From Bryobacterales bacterium (GTDB lineage: Bacteria; Acidobacteriota; Terriglobia; Bryobacterales; Bryobacteraceae), in contig JAEUQE010000080.1 of assembly GCA_016789785.1 (NCBI GenBank), forward strand, positions 1-33,375: a stretch of 33,375 bases of DNA, in the 5' to 3' direction. Both the position numbers and the translations under genes were made by a program. Under the pieces are notes generated by a model. It was not told the origin of the DNA. It was given only the letters and a program-made list of their open reading frames with translations, and did not search any database. Below, in pieces: positions 28,985 to 33,375 of this stretch. Numbering within the stretch: position 1 is the first letter of the stretch; each line of letters starts with the position of its first letter.

Positions 28985-31900
28985 TTAGAAGAAGAAGCGG
29001 ACGCCCAACTGCAACTGGAACGGGTTGCCGGTCTGCTGCGTGGTGTTGGGATCGTAGCTGCCATCGGTGCGGCGCAGGGCGCGGAAGCGAGGATCGATCG
29101 CCACCGGCTGGCCGTTGGTTCCGATGCCCAGACCGTAGATGCCGCCGTTGGTGGCAAAGGTCACGTTGTCGATATTGAACAGGTTGAACATCTCCGCCGA
29201 GAACTGCAACCGGCGCACGTCGTTGCCGAGTTTGAAGCTCTTCATCACGCGCAGGTCGTTGTTCACCACTGAACGGTTGCGGAAGCTGTTGCGCTGGAAG
29301 ACGACGCCGGGTGCGGAATACGGACGATCGTTGTTGGAAGTATCGCCGTTGGTGTCAGCGCCGGTGCGCGGATTGATCGGCAAACCGCCACGGGAGCGGA
29401 AGATGCCGGCCACTTCGATTCCGAACGGCATTGTGTACACGAAGCTCGAAGTGAATTGATGGCGCGAATCGAGATTGGAGTAACCGTATTCGGGACGGAG
29501 GTCGAAGGTGTTGTTGTAGTTCGTGCCGCCCGCGTCGCGTTCGTTGTCGTCATCGGAGAACGTCTCCGACCACGTGTAGAACGCCATGAACTGGAACTTC
29601 TTCGTGCGGTACTGCGACTGGAGCGTCAGGCCCCGGTACATCGCCCGCGCCGAGCTTTCGCGAACCGTAACCTGGTTCAGTGTGGGGATGGGACGGGGAA
29701 TGCCGCTGAAGATCGCACGGCCGTCGGCCTGGCGGATGGTGGCGAATGGCAGGTTGTAGTCGCGATTCCGATGCAGTTGGGTCGTGTTGACGTAGTTGAA
29801 CTGCGCGCCGGCGAGCCAGCGGTCGGTGATCTCGCGCTCGATTCCAACACCCGTCTGAAAAGCGCGAGGGTTGCGATAATCGGAAGCCATCAACGTCAGG
29901 TTGACGCCACGGAAAGGATCGATCGCAGCGCCACCAGCGGCAAGGGCGGCCGCGCGCTGAACCGTCTCTACCGGAATCACCGGGAGGCCGCCGAGCGGGG
30001 AGCGATTCAGGTCGACACCCACCGCGGCGAACTGCTGGTAGAGCGTGTTCGTGGGCGAACTGTTGATGCGGATTGAGACGTCGCCGGGAGGCAGGCGCAG
30101 GTTGTTGGTCGGGCCTGAGAAGAGAAGCATCGGCGTAGCGGCGTAGAATACACCGGCGTGGCCACGAACCACGGTGCGGCGGCCGGTGGGATTCGGATTC
30201 CACGCAAAGCCGAAGCGCGGCATGATCTGGTCCAGGGCATTCGGCAGGCTGGTGGGGCGAAGCCGGGCGCCGATCGGGAACTGGAAATTGTCCACACGAT
30301 TGAGCACCGCGGTGTTGTTGGTCTCCGGCGCCGGGTTCCACTGGCCTTCCCAGCGCAGACCGTAGTCGAGTGTGAGTTTGGAGTTCACGCGCCAGCTATC
30401 CTGCGCGAAGAACGCGAGCTGGCGAATTCCGAAGTCGGCCACGGTGTTCCCGATCTGACGGTCGTAGAAGTAGGTGATGCCGGCCGCGCGGTCATCGAAG
30501 CGATTCTGCCCTGGCGCGGTGGAGAGCAGTTGCAGAATGCGGCTCACGTCGCTGGACTGTACCGTGAAGGTGCCGAATTGATTGAAGGCAAACGTCTGGA
30601 TGGTGGAAAGCTTGCTGAAGTCCAGGCCGACTTTCAGGGAGTGCGAACCGCGAGTGACCGAGAGGCTGTCCGTCAACTGCCAGCGCTGGTCATCCTGCGT
30701 GGTGGGCAGGAAGGTGCGCGCGCCGAACAGTCCGATGGGATTCACGTTCACACTCGGGGTTTCGGAGTTCGCCAGGCGCGGGCGAATTTCATAGGAGCCC
30801 GAGAACTTCAAGTCGTTGATCACGCTGGTGGAGATCAGGTGGGTATACTGCGCGGTGCCGAAATGGTTGCGGTTCTTCTCCGTGCCTTCATTGCTGAGAG
30901 CGCTGTTGGAGATCGGGTTCAGCGCGCCGCCGGCGCTCACCGCATTCTCTTCCCTGGAATCCTGGAAGTTGTAGCGGAACGTGAGGCGATGCCCGCGCTC
31001 GAACTGGTAGTCGGCGCGCGTGGTAAAGGCGGAGTTGCGATTGGTCTGATCGAAGTTGCGCTCCTCACCTCGGAAGAAGTTGAGTGCATCCTGCGTTTGC
31101 GGCGTCGCGGTGCGGCCGGTCAACTGGGCAAACAGCACCTGGCGCGGAATGTTGCCGAATTGCTGTTCGAAAGCAGTGAACCAGAACAAGCGGTTTGACT
31201 TGATGGGCCCGCCGATCGCGCCGCCGAACTGGTTGACCGTTTCCGAGGGCTGGCGATTGAGGATCGGATTGTTGGCGCTCAACTCGCGATGGCGGATCTG
31301 ATAGAACGCTTCACCATGATAGGCGTTGGTGCCGGACTTGGTGATCGTGTTGAGAATGCCGCCGGTGGAACGGCCATATTCGGCCGAGTAGCCGGTGGTG
31401 ATCACCTGGAACTCCTGAATGGCGCTTTGCGGAATGGTGAAGTTGAAGTTGGAGCGCTCACCGCCGCGGATGCCGCCGAAGAACGGCTGGTTGTAGTCGG
31501 CGCCGTCCACCATCACGTTGGAGTTGATGCCGCGCTGGCCCGCGAAGGAAAGCTGCTGGCGGGAGGGCTCCACCTGGACGGTAGGAGTGAGGGTGGCAAA
31601 GTCCTGAAATCGGCGCCCGTTGATGGGCAGATTCGTAATCGCGGTGCTGTTGAGGACGGCGGAAGGAGCGGGCATGGCGACGTTGAGGAAGCTCTCGGCG
31701 ACCTCGACGGTGGTACTCACCGCCTGTACCTGCATGGTGATGTTGAGCCCGACAGTGGATCCAACGTTGACGACAACCCCGGTGGTGGTATTGGGAGCGA
31801 AACCTTGCGCTTCGGCCACCACTTCATAAGTGCCCGCGTCGAGTTGAACGGCGCGGTATTGGCCGGAGTCATTGGAGGTCAAATCGCGGACCAGACCCGT

Positions 31901-32056
31901 ACCAAGATTTTTGATTTTCAGTTTCGCGCCGGGCACCGCGGCTTGGTTCCCGTCAAAGACGGTTCCAACAATCTGGCCACGGTTGGCGTCGGCCTGGGCA
32001 AACAGGAGACCCATTGCGCAGACCAATCCCGTGAGGAGGCGAAAAAAAACTGTCAC
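28985..32056 (-). CDS. TonB-dependent-receptor-like outer-membrane protein with carboxypeptidase-regulatory-like domain
   Basis: About 1023 residues from GTG 32054-32056, chosen because AGGGG lies 8 nt upstream and a signal peptide starts there (MTVFFRLLTGLVCAMGLLFA, then QADANRG). Order: CarboxypepD_reg-like domain (about 26-110, GQIVGTVFDGNQAAVPGAKL), plug (TNLPINGRRFQDFATLTPTV, then MVDGADYNQPFFGG, YSAEYGRSTGG, NTITKSGTNAYHGEAF), and a large barrel ending LQLGVRFFF with terminal Phe. The same architecture as the receptor at 14761 but clearly divergent. A run of eight A's on the plus strand (T's in the message) lies six nt inside the start. Ligand unknown. Confidence 0.9.
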   Translation of the reverse strand: MTVFFRLLTGLVCAMGLLFAQADANRGQIVGTVFDGNQAAVPGAKLKIKNLGTGLVRDLTSNDSGQYRAVQLDAGTYEVVAEAQGFAPNTTTGVVVNVGSTVGLNITMQVQAVSTTVEVAESFLNVAMPAPSAVLNSTAITNLPINGRRFQDFATLTPTVQVEPSRQQLSFAGQRGINSNVMVDGADYNQPFFGGIRGGERSNFNFTIPQSAIQEFQVITTGYSAEYGRSTGGILNTITKSGTNAYHGEAFYQIRHRELSANNPILNRQPSETVNQFGGAIGGPIKSNRLFWFTAFEQQFGNIPRQVLFAQLTGRTATPQTQDALNFFRGEERNFDQTNRNSAFTTRADYQFERGHRLTFRYNFQDSREENAVSAGGALNPISNSALSNEGTEKNRNHFGTAQYTHLISTSVINDLKFSGSYEIRPRLANSETPSVNVNPIGLFGARTFLPTTQDDQRWQLTDSLSVTRGSHSLKVGLDFSKLSTIQTFAFNQFGTFTVQSSDVSRILQLLSTAPGQNRFDDRAAGITYFYDRQIGNTVADFGIRQLAFFAQDSWRVNSKLTLDYGLRWEGQWNPAPETNNTAVLNRVDNFQFPIGARLRPTSLPNALDQIMPRFGFAWNPNPTGRRTVVRGHAGVFYAATPMLLFSGPTNNLRLPPGDVSIRINSSPTNTLYQQFAAVGVDLNRSPLGGLPVIPVETVQRAAALAAGGAAIDPFRGVNLTLMASDYRNPRAFQTGVGIEREITDRWLAGAQFNYVNTTQLHRNRDYNLPFATIRQADGRAIFSGIPRPIPTLNQVTVRESSARAMYRGLTLQSQYRTKKFQFMAFYTWSETFSDDDNERDAGGTNYNNTFDLRPEYGYSNLDSRHQFTSSFVYTMPFGIEVAGIFRSRGGLPINPRTGADTNGDTSNNDRPYSAPGVVFQRNSFRNRSVVNNDLRVMKSFKLGNDVRRLQFSAEMFNLFNIDNVTFATNGGIYGLGIGTNGQPVAIDPRFRALRRTDGSYDPNTTQQTGNPFQLQLGVRFFF

Positions 32057-32207
32057 AGGCAAAACCCCTAGATCGGAAAATGGCGAGTCGTAAAAGCGAG
32101 CTAAGATCCTATGATAATCCAAACCTGTAACAGTTCGATGACTCCCGCTTCGGGGTGGGTGTAAGAAATCGGATCATGCCGGAGCCTGCCGTTCCGATAA
32201 GGGAGTT

Positions 32208-33104
32208 GTGGAAGTGCTCAGCGTAACCCAAACCCATCCGGCGCAACCCGATCTTCGGGAGAAGGCGTTCAAGGCATTGAACCAGCTTCCGGCGTTCAAT
32301 CCGACGTTGAACAAGCTGCTGGCGACTCTGGCCAAGGAAGACGTGTTCTTTTCCGAAGTAGCCGCCGTCATCGAGAAGGACACCGTGCTGGCCGGCAACG
32401 TTCTGAAGCTGGTGAACTCGGCATTGTATTCGCGCAGCGGCACCATCAACTCGGTGAGGAACGCGGTGGCGATTCTGGGGCTGAGCAAGCTTCGCAATCT
32501 GGCCTTGAGCCTGTCCGTGTCACGGATGTTCAAGCAGATGAAGACGGCGAAGTCGTGGAGCCAGGCGGACTTCAATCTTCATTCGGTGGCGACCGCGATC
32601 ATGGCGGACACGCTGGCGCAGCGGCTGCCGGTGTCCTATCCCGAGGGTGCGTTCACGGCTGGACTGCTGCACGCGGTAGGCAAACTGCTGATCGCCGTGG
32701 CGCTGCCGGACGAGTTCGACAGGATCGTACGCACGTTTCATGACCGCGACCAGGGCACCATCGAGGATGTGGAAATGGAGATCATTGGCTGCTGCCATTC
32801 GGAACTGGCCGCGGCAGCGCTTGCGCAGTGGAAACTGCCGTCGGATATCCAGGAGGCAGTGGCGCACCAGCACTTGAAACCGGCAGAACCGTTGCACAAA
32901 CCGGGATGCAGAATGCACCTCAGCGCGTTGTTGTATGAGACTCACAAGATCGTCAATCAGCTCGACGCGATGATTCCCGCCTGTGCCTGCCGCGGCGAGG
33001 CTGGCGTTCCAGAGAGGTTGCAGAGGCTCGGCCTGGAAGGGGAGACCGACAAGATCCTTGAGGAGTACAAGGCGGAGTTCGACGCGATGCGCAGTTTCTT
33101 CTAG
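32208..33104 (+). CDS. HDOD-domain protein
   Basis: A 298-residue protein made almost entirely of an HDOD domain (about 20-220): LPAFNPTLNKLLATLA, then VIEKDTVLAGNVLKLVNSA, AVAILGLSKLRNLALSLSVS, and GLLHAVGKLLIA, where the HD pair of true phosphohydrolases is H-A, as usual for HDOD. These proteins are non-catalytic signalling adaptors, often in c-di-GMP or stress circuits. GTG 32208 is 2 nt after GGGAG; a second GTG at 32214 has 8-nt spacing from it and is the likelier start (296 residues). No other signalling domain is fused to it. Confidence 0.88.
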   Translation: MEVLSVTQTHPAQPDLREKAFKALNQLPAFNPTLNKLLATLAKEDVFFSEVAAVIEKDTVLAGNVLKLVNSALYSRSGTINSVRNAVAILGLSKLRNLALSLSVSRMFKQMKTAKSWSQADFNLHSVATAIMADTLAQRLPVSYPEGAFTAGLLHAVGKLLIAVALPDEFDRIVRTFHDRDQGTIEDVEMEIIGCCHSELAAAALAQWKLPSDIQEAVAHQHLKPAEPLHKPGCRMHLSALLYETHKIVNQLDAMIPACACRGEAGVPERLQRLGLEGETDKILEEYKAEFDAMRSFF

Positions 33105-33179
33105 AAGCGACGAAGGTTGGGCGGGCACTCTCGCCCGGCCACGAGCCCCAAACTCCAAACTCCGCGAACAAATCGGGGC

Positions 33180-33185
33180 TATAAT
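33180..33185 (+). promoter_or_regulatory. -10 element TATAAT before modB
   Basis: Consensus TATAAT 12 nt before the ATG at 33198. The implied leader is about 6 nt, and there is no Shine-Dalgarno before the ATG. Confidence 0.5.
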
Positions 33186-33197
33186 GTTTTATCTCTC

Positions 33198-33375
33198 ATG
33201 GCGATCGATTGGTTCCCGCTGTGGCTGAGTTTACGTGTGGCCGCGCTCTCCACCTTTGCCGGCATCTTCCTTAGCCTTTGGATTGCCTACTATCTCGCAT
33301 TCAAGAGCTTTCGCGGCAAAGAAATCCTGGATGCCATGGTCTCACTCCCGCTCGTTCTGCCGCCCACCGTGCTCG
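33198..33375 (+). CDS. modB: Molybdate ABC transporter permease ModB, N-terminal part (runs off window)
   Basis: The frame is open from ATG 33198 to the window edge (59 residues). It begins MAIDWFPLWLSLRVAALSTF, has a first membrane helix (about 13-33), YYLAFKSFRGKEILDAMVSL and then LPLVLPPTVL, the sequence typical of molybdate/tungstate permeases just before the conserved GYY. No modA is immediately upstream; the preceding gene is the HDOD protein, so modA may lie elsewhere or the unit starts with modB. Confidence 0.85.
   Translation, partial: MAIDWFPLWLSLRVAALSTFAGIFLSLWIAYYLAFKSFRGKEILDAMVSLPLVLPPTVL

Overview
The window reads like a chromosomal segment of an Acidobacteriota bacterium, most likely near Bryobacterales/Solibacter. 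This is an inference from: high-GC coding sequence with dense small operons; two very large Oar/SusC-like outer-membrane proteins with an N-terminal carboxypeptidase-regulatory-like domain (14761-18147 and 28985-32056, both minus); a Tat-exported Gfo/Idh/MocA oxidoreductase; secreted and cytoplasmic DinB-fold proteins; and many secreted proteins of unknown function. No rRNA, tRNA, CRISPR array or intact insertion sequence was seen.

Layout. 1-1364 (+): C-terminal part of an AAA_21-type ATPase running off the left edge, followed 1 nt later by a DUF4276 gene with a single-base frameshift; the pair looks like a defence module. 1361-3665 (-): hfq, hflX, pgsA, apparently one operon. hflX has no ATG/GTG/TTG at its homology-defined start; an AUC codon lies right after the hfq stop, 8 nt from a perfect Shine-Dalgarno inside hfq. 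3666-4342: gene-free GC-rich spacer. 4343-5249: a small unknown protein and a DinB protein, divergent. 5259-8336 (-): histidine kinase, REC-XRE response regulator and a cysteine-synthase-like PLP enzyme, tightly packed. 8356-10428 (+): membrane protein fused to a spermidine-synthase-like domain.

10517-11945: an Rpn-type PD-(D/E)XK nuclease gene whose 3' third is duplicated downstream as a free-standing gene. Both copies carry a strong internal ribosome-binding site in front of an in-frame ATG, and a 24-bp repeat present once in one copy and three times in the other. This matches the RpnL toxin / intragenic RpnS antitoxin arrangement known from E. coli, with an additional unlinked antitoxin-like copy. 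It is the best candidate here for an undescribed variant system.

12020-18147: CDGSH iron-sulfur protein, a secreted unknown translationally coupled to a GH88 unsaturated glucuronyl hydrolase, and (convergent, behind a shared bidirectional terminator) a TonB-receptor-like protein; together these suggest polysaccharide use. 18643-20459: GT-C-like membrane protein overlapping a TIR-like protein that has Gln at the expected catalytic Glu position. 20522-23359: YHS-like/zinc-ribbon membrane protein followed by a fusion of a circularly permuted flavoprotein reductase and a NapH/CcoG-like iron-sulfur membrane domain. 23558-26582 (-): Gfo/Idh/MocA oxidoreductase, TlpA-like thioredoxin, 4'-phosphopantetheinyl transferase; 26679-28241 (+): 4-coumarate-CoA-ligase-like acyl-CoA synthetase. 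28245-32056 (-): secreted DinB protein and second TonB-receptor-like protein. 32208-33104 (+): HDOD protein. 33198-end (+): start of a molybdate ABC permease (modB).
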